A DNA stretch of 42,613 nucleotides from Methanobacteriota archaeon. GTDB lineage: Archaea > Thermoplasmatota > Poseidoniia > Poseidoniales > Thalassarchaeaceae. The notes beneath the pieces were generated by a model. The model worked only from the letters and a program-made list of their open reading frames with translations, did no database searches and was not told where the DNA came from. This document shows, in pieces, positions 18,832 through 27,805 of the stretch (position 1 is its first letter; the number at the start of each line of letters is the position of its first letter). Position numbers and translations under genes: made by a program. The DNA lies in contig JAAZXI010000008.1 in NCBI GenBank assembly GCA_014240285.1, positions 1 through 42,613 of the forward strand, in the 5' to 3' direction.

Positions 18832-21800
18832 CTTCGATCCTCCAGTTCCAGTCGCATCGCCACTCCAAGACTCTTCATCTCGTCGAGCAACAATTTGAAA
18901 GCGTAGGAAGTCTGTACTTTGTGGACGTCAGAGCGATCTCCGCAGTAGGGCAGACGGTAGTGCGGCGCTTCCAATCATAGTAAGCGACGTGTCCACATCC
19001 CGTGGTGTTGCAGACCATTAGGTCCCAGCCATCCGACTCGTCCAGAAGCCTGTCCTTAATCACCATCGATGCGCCGTGAGAAATCAGGCAGTCGCGCTCC
19101 ATCTCACCGAACCTGAGGCCCCCTTGGCGGGCACGGCCCTCCGTCGGTTGGCGGGTCAGGATTTGCACTCGGCCACGACTGCGGGCGTGCAACTTGCTGC
19201 TGACAAGGTGATGTAGCCTCTGGTAATAGATGACGCCGACGAAAACGTCAGCAGTGTAGTCCTCACCGGTCTCGCCGTTCATCATCGACTCGCGGCCGGT
19301 ATGATTGAATCCGCTTCGGAGCAACCCCGAGCGCAAGGAGTCCTCCTTCTCACCGGTGAACGCGGTTCCGTCGATCTTGCGGCCCTCCATGGAACCAACT
19401 TTTCCACCTATCATCTCGAGAACGTGGGCCACTGTCATCCGCGAAGGGATGGCGTGAGGATTGATGAGCAGGTCAGGGATAACACCGTCTACGGTGAAGG
19501 GCATATCCTCCTCGTTGACGAGTCGTCCGATTACCCCCTTCTGACCGTGTCGGCTAGCGAACTTGTCGCCGAGCTCCGGGATCTTGTTAGTACGAAGGGT
19601 GATTCGCACGAGTCGACCGGAGTCAAGGGACTCCGTGACGAACACGTTGTCGACCCAACCCTCTTCGCCGTGTCGTACCAGCATCGAGGACTCTCTCCTC
19701 TCCTGAGCCTGTAGGAATGCGCCGTGGGCCTCTTCAAGGAATCTCGGGGGGCTGGTCTTCCCCACTAGAACAGCTCTGTCCGACTTGCCAAGGGTAGACA
19801 GGAACTCCTCTGGTACAGGCAGACCGTCTCTCTCGAGGTGAGCATAACTGTCGAAAGACTTCAGGCCCTTGATTTCATCGAGACCGGTTCCGGGCACTTC
19901 GATCCGCTCCTCTTGACCACCGGGGAACCGCTTGTTCTCAGCGTTGTAGGTTCTGACAAAGGCGGAGCGGGCTAGGGAGCGCTCGACAGACGCTCGGTTC
20001 ATGATGACGGCATCCTGCATATTGTATCCGTGATGACTCATTATGGCAACTACGAAATTTTGGCCACCTGGTCTGCTGTTGAAATTAGTCGAATCCATCG
20101 CGCGCGTGCCGACGATTGACTGTTGAGGGTAGTGCATGATGTGAGCCCGTGTATCGGGGCGCAGTCTGTAATTGGCGCTTGGTAGACCCAGGCTCTGCTT
20201 GACCATCGCCGTGCCGCCGGTCACCCTTGGAGTGGAATTGTGCTCAGGATAAGGCACGAGAGATGCGCACACGCCGAGAATGAGTTGTGGGTCAATTTCG
20301 ACGTGGGTGTAAATCAGAATGGTGTTGTTCTTGGTCTGCTTCCTCTTGAGGGAGTCAATTTCGCTCTGGTAGTAGTTCAGGGGACTTGTGAACTCCTCGA
20401 AGACAGTCTCGCCGTTGGAGAGTTGAACCTCAGCTCTCAGTTTGGCCTCGGAAATCTCCTCCTCACCGAGGTTAACCCACTCCACTTTCGCCGGGTTAAT
20501 CGGCCTGCCGTGCTTAGGTGAGGTCTGAGGGAGATCGAAGGGCCTGGGGGCGACGAGGAGATCCTCCTCCTCTTCAGCATCAACCCACTCGACGACGCCG
20601 GAGGCCACCATGTCGGCAAATGTGAGTTCTCCGGACCTCAAGCCTTCCAAATGGAACTTCGTGAGGTTCAGACTGCCATGCTCGATGACCAACAGAGGAC
20701 GCAATACCCTACCTCTGTCGGTGTTGATGTATACGTCCCGGTTAGCAGTGTCGTGACGGATACAGACCTCTGGCCGTAGTCGGCCCGAGCGTCGACTCCT
20801 CTTAATCCTAGAAACCAGTTTTGCAGGTCTCTTGTGTAAGCCAAAGATATCGCCGTTGACGTGGATTCTCGAGCCATCCGCCCACTGTTCTGGAGAAGAA
20901 TTAACTCCGGCCTCGAGTAATAATTCTTTCACATCGTCCTCGGGGACCTCTTCGGAGACATCAATCATCTGGGCTGCGTTCTTGACCAGCCCACAGTTCT
21001 GACCCTCTGGAGTCTCGTTGGGGCAGAGCCTGCCCCAATGAGTGGGATGGAGATCACGTGCCTCGAAGTGCGGCTGGCTGCGTACCAGAGGACTGGTCAC
21101 CCTTCGCATGTGCGAAAGCGCAGCGATGTATGTCGTACGGTCCAGCAGCTGGCTGACACCGGAGCGTCCGCCGACCCAGTTACCGGTTGCCAAAGCGTGC
21201 ATAATCTTGGACGTTAGGACGTCTGGCCTAAGACAGGAGTTGATTTTCAGTTCTCGCTTACGGTTGTGATGCCTCTCGAGTTGGTACTTGAGGTCCCTAG
21301 ACAATTGCTGCATACTAACCCTGAACAAATCTTCCATCAGGTCACCGGCGAGTCGGACGCGCTTGTTGGCGTAGTGGTCCTTGTCGTTTGGATCGCGGTT
21401 GGTGATGGCCATTTCTAAGACCTGCCTGACGATGCGACCGAGGAAGATGGCTTTCTTCTCGCGGTGCTCGGGCGAGGAACCCAGATGAGGAAGGAGTTCC
21501 TTGTCGAGGAGGTTTTGAATTCGCGACTCTCGGTATTCCTTCTGCTGTCCGGCTGCGAACTTCTTCTCGAGCCAGGCGATTGCTTCTTCTTCTGTCTCGA
21601 CAGCGTACTCATCGTTGTCCTTGACGTCGTTTAGGTTGGCAACGGTATACTTCATCGCATCTACGGGACCTGCTATTGCCGCGAAGATTTCCCTGTCGTT
21701 CTCCATGCCCAACGCCCTCATGAGGAGGACAACGGGGATTGCCGTGGTGCCGGCGCTTGGAATCTTTACCATCAGCATACCGTCACGTCGCTTCTCAACA

Positions 21801-22540
21801 TTGAGTGGTTTACGCACACCGTCACGCTGAGAGAAAATCTTGGCGACTTCGGTCTCATGGGCGTACTTCTTGTTCTTCTCTACGGTGACTCTGTTGGGGG
21901 CGAGGTCCTCCATCGAGATTAGGACGCGTTCGGTGCCGTTGATGATGAAGTAGCCACCCGGATCAAGGGGGTCCTCACCCGCCTTCCTGAGAAGCTGAGT
22001 TAGGTGCTCGGAATCCTCGACCGAAGTCTGAGGAGACAGTTTCCTGTTCTCGTCGATGTGGTCAGAGTGCACGTTGCACCGTGCCGAGCGGACCATAATC
22101 GGGAGATTGCCGATGTGGACTCCATCTTCCTCGATGTAGCCAAGATCTGCATCTGGCGTATCAGGGGGTATGTCGTCCCTGTAAATTTGGAAGTCCATAT
22201 ACACGGGCGAGAAGTAGGTTAACTTGCGAATTCTGCACTCCAGAGGAGTAGCGGGATGCTCGGCACCGTTGGCCTCACGGATGGTCGGGCTCCCCAGCCT
22301 GATATTCTTGAGGCGCACTGTGATTTCCTTGTCGAGTACATCGAGTTTGATGCAGCCACCGGCGTCTTCGCCGCCAGGTAGGTCCTCGATTGGCTCGTCC
22401 GTCCCTATCCTGATGCTGCGAACAATCTTCTCCATCCTACTGAGGCGTCCGTCGCCTGATGGTATGCAATCATTGTATGACATCAACTGGTGATTGACTA
22501 GGCTCCTCTGCTTGAAATAACTCTCAACTATCTCCTTCAT
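18828..22540 (-). CDS. rpoB: DNA-directed RNA polymerase subunit B (fused B'/B''), apparent 1-nt frameshift near 18948; uninterrupted ORF is 18875..22540
   Basis: GRLCPNETPEGQNCGL, RPGGQNFVVAIMSHHGYNMQDAVIMNR, LGDKFASRHGQKGVIG; after restoring one nt, translation continues [42 protein letters not shown] and ends in an ATGA overlap with rpoA1. Confidence 0.92.
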
Positions 22541-22549
22541 CTTCTCACC

Positions 22550-23137
22550 TCATGCGCTCTCCACAATCAACCTGAATGCCGTGCTGGAACCTGCCGAGCG
22601 ACTGTACCTAACCACTCTAACGACCCTATTAGCGAGCCAACCTGCCGGGAGTTCATCGTCTTCCACCTCGACGGCTTCTTTGATTGCCTGTACAGCAGGG
22701 TCGGTGATGAGAATCTTCGGAAGTAGTTCCTTGGCCAGACGGGTGGTGCCGTCGGCGTTTTTCTGAGACAGACTCCAAGGAGCCAGCATGGCCTCCTCCT
22801 CCTCCTGAGGAACCAACTCATGATGCGGGACCAAAATATGATTGAGGACGTTGAACCTATCATCACCTTGTGGGATATCGGCATCGAGCATAGCCTTCCT
22901 GGAGATGGTTACCCTACCGGTGCGTGTCCTCTTGCGCGAAGCCATCTGCTCTCTGATGACTGCCATAACATTCTCGAGATCAGCGGCACCGGTCTCGAGT
23001 TCAAGTTTCTTCGCGACTTGATCGACGGTCATGCGCTTGATTGCATCCATGTTCGCATCATCGGCCAACCGGTGCGCGTGGGTCTCGGATATTCCGAGCT
23101 CCATCAAGCGCTTTTTCGTAGAACTCTTTACTGCCAT
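22550..23137 (-). CDS. rpoH: DNA-directed RNA polymerase subunit H (Rpb5-like) with long N-terminal extension
   Basis: FNVLNHILVPHHELVPQEEEEAML...LAKELLPKILITDPAVQAI...RVVRVVRYSRSAGSSTAFRLIVES. Confidence 0.9.
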   Translation of the reverse strand: MAVKSSTKKRLMELGISETHAHRLADDANMDAIKRMTVDQVAKKLELETGAADLENVMAVIREQMASRKRTRTGRVTISRKAMLDADIPQGDDRFNVLNHILVPHHELVPQEEEEAMLAPWSLSQKNADGTTRLAKELLPKILITDPAVQAIKEAVEVEDDELPAGWLANRVVRVVRYSRSAGSSTAFRLIVESA

Positions 23138-23186
23138 ATCACGCCCCCCCGCCCTGCAAAAACTGTGAGCCTGCGGCGTTGTCAGG

Positions 23187-23260
23187 CGGGCCTGATGGGA
23201 TTTGAACCCACGGCCGTCCGGTTAAAAGCCGGATGCTCTACCTGACTAAGCTACAGGCCC
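23187..23260 (-). tRNA. tRNA-Lys (anticodon TTT)
   Basis: Reverse complement GGGCCTGTAGCTTAGTCAGGTAGAGCATCCGGCTTTTAACCGGACGGCCGTGGGTTCAAATCCCATCAGGCCC(G): paired acceptor, anticodon and T arms, TTCAAAT loop. Confidence 0.93.
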
Positions 23261-23431
23261 ATAGCAAGTGCTGGGCCTTCATCGGACCGAGGAGGGGTTC
23301 TAAAAGATTACTGAAACGGCACCGCTACGCTCGGCAGGGCCGCAACTTCTCCAGGGGGGCGGAGATGTCACTTCGATGTTGGAGGCCTGTACGAATAAAG
23401 GTTTTCAGATTCTACCTACAGTGGAGGTTCG

Positions 23432-24811
23432 ATGGTAGATGAACATCGCCAGCGACCCCTGGGGGCCGGAACAAGATCGGCAACATCCAAATTCGGAATT
23501 GAGGAGGCCGGGCCATGGGAAATAATAGTCCCACATACAGTCTATCCACCTCGTGAGGACACCTTCCTATTAGGTCGGGCGCTCCTTGGACTGTCTGATC
23601 GCTGTGGTATTGCAACCGAGATTGGTTGCGGCAGTGGGGCCCTGTCGATTCTGCTTGCTTCACTGGGCTGGAATGTTGCTGCGTGTGATGTCAACCCATT
23701 CGCTGTGGCGGCGGCTAGAGGTAATGTCGAGAAGGCCGGTTTCGCCGGCGCGGTCAGTGTCAAAGAAGGTGGCCCGGGAGAGCCGGGTTGGGAATTGCAG
23801 GAGGGTGTGACTTTAGTAGTGTGGAATCTACCTTATCTGGATCCGCCAGAACATGACGGAGTTTTCCTTGAGCCTATCGAGGAAGCTTCGGTGTCTGATA
23901 TTCCCGAGGGTTGGTCCAACAGCCTTCTAAAGATAATGGATGATAAGCAAATAGATCCCAACTGCCTGATAGTTTTGCTTCACCGTACCGATCCCGACAG
24001 CCGCAGCAAACCCGTCGGTTGGATTCAAAACGGCTGGTCCTGCCGACGTCTAGACAGCATGAGACTGGGCGATGAACGGCTCGAGGTGCTATCTTATTGG
24101 AAGCCAGCAGCAGGAATGCCAGCCAAAGTCATGGACGAGTGTGAATCAACAATGGACGAGGCCAAGCGGCTCACTGAGGGGGGCTGGCAGAGGGTGTTGT
24201 CTCTCTCGCAGACCTCCGGCAGAGGGAGGAGAGGGAGCTCATGGCAGACCCAAGAAGGAGGGATGGCATGCACTTGGATCCTCCCTGCAGAGTGTCTGAA
24301 GAGGCACTCTCCGGGACTAATCCAGACCGTAATCGGTGCCGCAGTGTCTGAAGCCCTCGGCTGCTTTGTCAAATGGCCGAACGACTTGGTGTCAGAAGAT
24401 GGAAGGAAGCTGGGGGGAGTACTCGTGGAGGGGAGTTCAGCTGATGGCGCTATCAGGGTCGGTATCGGACTCAATCGAGAAGGCGGCGTTGTTGATGGGA
24501 TACCTGTAGTTGGATGGAATGAGTTTGTCGGAGAGAAAACAGTCTTCGAAGTCTTCGAAATTCTGGATCCTGCTATCTCATCACTCTTCGAGGAGCATCC
24601 ACTCGCGCCCCCTGTCGAGGGAGATGAGTTGATTATACTGTCCTGGAAGGGTCTGTCGAGGTCGCTTTCAACCGGTGTGGGACTCAGGCTCAACGGGGCG
24701 CCCCTGAGGGCAGTGGGCTTGAATGGGGAAGGTCATTTGTTGGCCGAATCCAAAGGAGTGGTTGGAAAGATTGATGATCTCGGTGGACTCGACTGGGGGT
24801 CTATTCCCTGA
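23432..24811 (+). CDS. Fusion protein: HemK/PrmC/Mtq2-like class I methyltransferase plus biotin--protein ligase (BirA)
   Basis: N-term YPPREDTFLLGRALL...ATEIGCGSGALSILLASLGWNVAACDVNPFAV...VVWNLPYLDPPE; C-term CESTMDEAKRL...QTSGRGRRGSSW...KWPNDLVSEDGRKLGGVLVE...GIGLN in one uninterrupted ORF. Confidence 0.88.
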   Translation: MVDEHRQRPLGAGTRSATSKFGIEEAGPWEIIVPHTVYPPREDTFLLGRALLGLSDRCGIATEIGCGSGALSILLASLGWNVAACDVNPFAVAAARGNVEKAGFAGAVSVKEGGPGEPGWELQEGVTLVVWNLPYLDPPEHDGVFLEPIEEASVSDIPEGWSNSLLKIMDDKQIDPNCLIVLLHRTDPDSRSKPVGWIQNGWSCRRLDSMRLGDERLEVLSYWKPAAGMPAKVMDECESTMDEAKRLTEGGWQRVLSLSQTSGRGRRGSSWQTQEGGMACTWILPAECLKRHSPGLIQTVIGAAVSEALGCFVKWPNDLVSEDGRKLGGVLVEGSSADGAIRVGIGLNREGGVVDGIPVVGWNEFVGEKTVFEVFEILDPAISSLFEEHPLAPPVEGDELIILSWKGLSRSLSTGVGLRLNGAPLRAVGLNGEGHLLAESKGVVGKIDDLGGLDWGSIP

Positions 24812-25115
24812 GACTCTGTCTACCGATTCCAAGTCTCTCCCTGACCAGCTTTATCTTCCCTGACCTCGTAATCGTGCAGCAGCCCTCGTCGGAATTAATT
24901 CTGGAAGTGGCCTCTTCGCAATCAGTGAGTCGGACTCTGACAATAGCCAGTGCAGAGTCGTCAGGCGCAATGTAGTGGTCGTACATCTTCCATTGCAATC
25001 CCTCGAGGAGTTGACCGAGAATCTCCTCGCCTGCTCCACGGCCAGCAGTCCCGGAACTGATTCTCACCCCTATCCATCGACGCTTGCCCCTAGCAGCCTT
25101 ACCGAGCCTTGCCAT
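24801..25115 (-). CDS. Possible RNase P protein component Pop5/Rnp2-like
   Basis: RRWIGVRIS...ILGQLLEGLQW...SALAIVRVRLTDCEEATSRIN...ITRSGKIKLVRERL loosely matches the Pop5 pattern; weak. Confidence 0.4.
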   Translation of the reverse strand: MARLGKAARGKRRWIGVRISSGTAGRGAGEEILGQLLEGLQWKMYDHYIAPDDSALAIVRVRLTDCEEATSRINSDEGCCTITRSGKIKLVRERLGIGRQSLRE

Positions 25116-25149
25116 GGCTGTTGGACGAGGTGACCCTTAATCGAGTTGG

Positions 25150-26055
25150 TCAAAGACCGCTGACTACCGCGACTAGTCTGATTCGCCCAACCATCTTGTC
25201 ACTGGCCCTTGCCCCCATTATTACCTGACAATCAGGATCGAGGGAGGAGACGAAAGCCTCTGTAACCTCATTCAGATGGGCCAAGGTCATGTCAGGGCCG
25301 CCCTCTACCTGTATCATGCAGCCTTTGGCTCCATCAATGCTGAGATTGGACAATGGTGACTTGCGTGCCTCTCCGACTACCTTGTCTGGCCTGTCAGTGG
25401 TCCCGGTACCGACAATCAGCGTGGCGTTTCCGGGCCTGTTGATTACCGTCCTGAGATCCATCAAATCGAGATTGATTTTCCCTACCTTAGCAAGAGTGGT
25501 TACAAGTCCCTCGATTAAATCTCCTATCCAACCCGATCCTGTCCTCCAGTCGTCATCCCGGTGACGAGCCTGCCAGGCCAGCCTCTCCATACTAACCCTG
25601 ATGCAAACGTGGGAGTTTTCCTCAAGGGCTTGAATTGCGGTCTCGGCGATTTTACACCTGAGAGGTTGTTCGGCAAAAGGCAGGCCGGCGATGGTGATTA
25701 CGAGGCAGTCGTTCTCGCGCGCTAGAGAAGCCAGTTCGGCCGAGGCACCAGAGCCCATTCCGCCTCCGAGCCCCGTCATGATGACTACGAGCTCGGCCTG
25801 TTCGAGTAGGGGTGTTACCGAGCCAATGCCATCCCTGAGGCGATGGGCTGCTAGCGCTGGAAGAGCGGCTGTGCCCCGGCCGTCACCGCCTGCATCGAGG
25901 TGTAGGCAATGCGCTGCTGCAGCACCAGCAAAAGAAGACTCATCGGCGTCTATGAGCAGCAAGTCAGCTAGTTCGGAGCATTTCGTGTGGGCCTTCTCGG
26001 CCCACGTACAGCCTATTCCTCCGACGCCGGTAACCAGAATCGCGCCCTCGTCCAT
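25150..26055 (-). CDS. Divergent FtsZ/tubulin-superfamily GTPase
   Basis: ILVTGVGGIGCTW (GVGGAGGN-like), MTGLGGGMGSGASAELA (variant of GGGTGTG), GKINLDLMDLRTVI (NxDxxD T7 loop), ATLIVGTG; start taken at ATG 26055, with alternatives at 26098/26178. Confidence 0.78.
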   Translation of the reverse strand: MDEGAILVTGVGGIGCTWAEKAHTKCSELADLLLIDADESSFAGAAAAHCLHLDAGGDGRGTAALPALAAHRLRDGIGSVTPLLEQAELVVIMTGLGGGMGSGASAELASLARENDCLVITIAGLPFAEQPLRCKIAETAIQALEENSHVCIRVSMERLAWQARHRDDDWRTGSGWIGDLIEGLVTTLAKVGKINLDLMDLRTVINRPGNATLIVGTGTTDRPDKVVGEARKSPLSNLSIDGAKGCMIQVEGGPDMTLAHLNEVTEAFVSSLDPDCQVIMGARASDKMVGRIRLVAVVSGL

Positions 26056-26092
26056 GTTGCACCCCTCGTGGCGCGAGCCGTTTAGAATATGC

Positions 26093-26398
26093 TCAATCAT
26101 AACTGAGGAGGCGTTGGTATCTCCGCCTCTCATCTCGAGCCCAAGCATTGTCCGGCTCGATTTGCAATACACGTTCATAGTACTCTATGGCCTTCCCCCA
26201 TTCTGAAAGATAGCGGCCATACATGTGACCTAAATTATTGAGTACTGGAACGCAATCAGAATCATTCTCCAGAAGTCCCATCAGGATAGATTCGGCCTTA
26301 TTTATATCCAGCATCTCCATGCGTTCTTCCGCCTCTTCTAGGCGCTGCAGTTGTCCCTCAGAGAGACGGTAGACATTACGCCATTGGGGTCCTGACAC
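26093..26398 (-). CDS. TPR-repeat protein
   Basis: VPVLNNLGHMYGRYLSEWGKAIEYYERVLQIEPDNAWARDERRRY; GTG start. Confidence 0.65.
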   Translation of the reverse strand: MSGPQWRNVYRLSEGQLQRLEEAEERMEMLDINKAESILMGLLENDSDCVPVLNNLGHMYGRYLSEWGKAIEYYERVLQIEPDNAWARDERRRYQRLLSYD

Positions 26399-26439
26399 AG
26401 TAGTCGCTGGGAGTGTTGTCGTTTGAGGTTTCGCGAATA

Positions 26440-26458
26440 TCTAATGAGCATCATTAGA
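26440..26458. promoter_or_regulatory. Perfect inverted repeat TCTAATGA-GCA-TCATTAGA, candidate operator
   Basis: 8-bp arms, 3-nt spacer, in the divergent intergenic region between the TPR/FtsZ-like genes and the respiratory operon. Confidence 0.45.
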
Positions 26459-26512
26459 GGGGCGGATGCGAGACCTTACGAAAGAGGCAAACTGGAACGT
26501 TAATATCCCTAT

Positions 26513-26537
26513 TCAAGGTGGGTTACCTGTACCTTGA
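26513..26537. repeat. Inverted repeat TCAAGGT-N11-ACCTTGA immediately upstream of the 26547 start codon
   Basis: 7-bp perfect arms, 11-nt loop (gggttacctgt). Confidence 0.35.
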
Positions 26538-26546
26538 GGTGTCAGT

Positions 26547-27359
26547 GTGAGCAGGGTAAGGGCGTACTCCGAGAGACTCTTCGTAATGGGCCTCATTGTC
26601 TTGTTCGTCGCAGGGAGTACTCAGGCTCTGCACAACGGCATAGGGGGCAATGGAGATGACAAGGGGGTAGTCCCTCAAGCGGGCTGCACCTGTCACAACG
26701 AGGCTCCGAGCAATTCGGTGACCGTGCTGGTTGATGGATTGCCTTACCACTATGAGTCTGGGACTGATTACGAACTGATGATTCAGATAATCGGCGGCCC
26801 TGAATTGGATTCCTCCTCCAACACCGGGGGTTTCTCTATGCTTGTCAGCGCCGGGACTCTGGCCGCAGATGAGGGTTATGAGACACTGGTTCAAAACTGG
26901 GAGGGCGATGTTACCACTATGACTCACACCAGCTCCGGTGCGACGACCTCCGACAGGACATGGGGCGTCATATGGACTGCACCTGCTGCTGGAGAAGGAA
27001 TGGTGAGTCTGTGGCTAGCTGGCAACTCCGTCAACGGAGACTCGGTGCAGAGTGAGCTTGACATGTGGAACAGACTCACAGCCTCTGTCGCCGAGGGAGA
27101 GGATGATGGCAATACGAGAGTGGTCTTCTCTGGTAATGGCACCATAGAGCCACCACCGCCCTCAGAGGGAATCCATATCCACGAGATGGGGGCTGGACTC
27201 AGGGCTCACTGGCTAGGCCTGCTTGGGTTCGCCGCGGTGATAATCGTCCTGCTATTCTGCGGGTTATTCCTGCGTTACGGCTTCTCTAGGCACTACACCG
27301 GAAGGAGCAATCTTCTACGACTCAGGATTAAGCATCTTAGAAGAGGTGATCAACTATGA
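26547..27359 (+). CDS. Secreted Reeler/choice-anchor-like domain protein with CxCH motif and C-terminal TM helix
   Basis: Signal-like LFVMGLIVLFVAGSTQA; PQAGCTCHNEAPSNSVTV...TGGFSMLVSAG; C-terminal TM LLGFAAVIIVLLFCGLFLRYGF. Confidence 0.6.
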   Translation: MSRVRAYSERLFVMGLIVLFVAGSTQALHNGIGGNGDDKGVVPQAGCTCHNEAPSNSVTVLVDGLPYHYESGTDYELMIQIIGGPELDSSSNTGGFSMLVSAGTLAADEGYETLVQNWEGDVTTMTHTSSGATTSDRTWGVIWTAPAAGEGMVSLWLAGNSVNGDSVQSELDMWNRLTASVAEGEDDGNTRVVFSGNGTIEPPPPSEGIHIHEMGAGLRAHWLGLLGFAAVIIVLLFCGLFLRYGFSRHYTGRSNLLRLRIKHLRRGDQL

Positions 27360-27805
27360 ATGAAGATGTTGTCATGAAACTGCTCAGGCAGGTACAGTCT
27401 GGCGAAGTCAGCGTCGAGGATGCTCGCTCTGCTCTCGAAGACACTGTGCTGACGGTGGAGGAATTCAGTGCCGCGGTAGATCATGGAGTGTTCAACGAGC
27501 CCGAGTCGGGTACGGTCGTGCGGGCCTCTGTCTCACCCTTCGGCGATTCCATTCTGATTCTCTTGCTGTCCCTCTGGGGCGTCCTTTGGAGTTTGTACTG
27601 GGCAGGTGGGCTAACCTACGGGCTGTTCAACGGATGGGATCAGCAATTGCTGTCGTTTCATATGGGCATGCTCATGTTGACCATCATCATCCTAGGGATG
27701 GTCTATCTGAAGTTCGTGATGCCAGATGTAGTCATAGTCAAGCACCGAGGTAACAAGTACATCACTTCGAATGATCCTGAGGGATGGAGACAGTATGAGG
27801 TGTGA
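27356..27805 (+). CDS. Small two-TM protein of the respiratory operon
   Basis: ATGA overlap with the previous gene; hydrophobic ILILLLSLWGVLWSLYWAGGLTYGLF and MGMLMLTIIILGMVYLKF. Confidence 0.6.
   Translation: MNEDVVMKLLRQVQSGEVSVEDARSALEDTVLTVEEFSAAVDHGVFNEPESGTVVRASVSPFGDSILILLLSLWGVLWSLYWAGGLTYGLFNGWDQQLLSFHMGMLMLTIIILGMVYLKFVMPDVVIVKHRGNKYITSNDPEGWRQYEV

Noticed and set aside
16537-22766. Many plus-strand ORFs of 60-140 aa opposite rpoA/rpoB/rpoH (e.g. 18187..18495, 19301..19714, 22820..23245)
   Set aside because: Antisense shadows of highly conserved RNAP genes; no recognisable domains, expected in a moderately high-GC genome with biased codon use.
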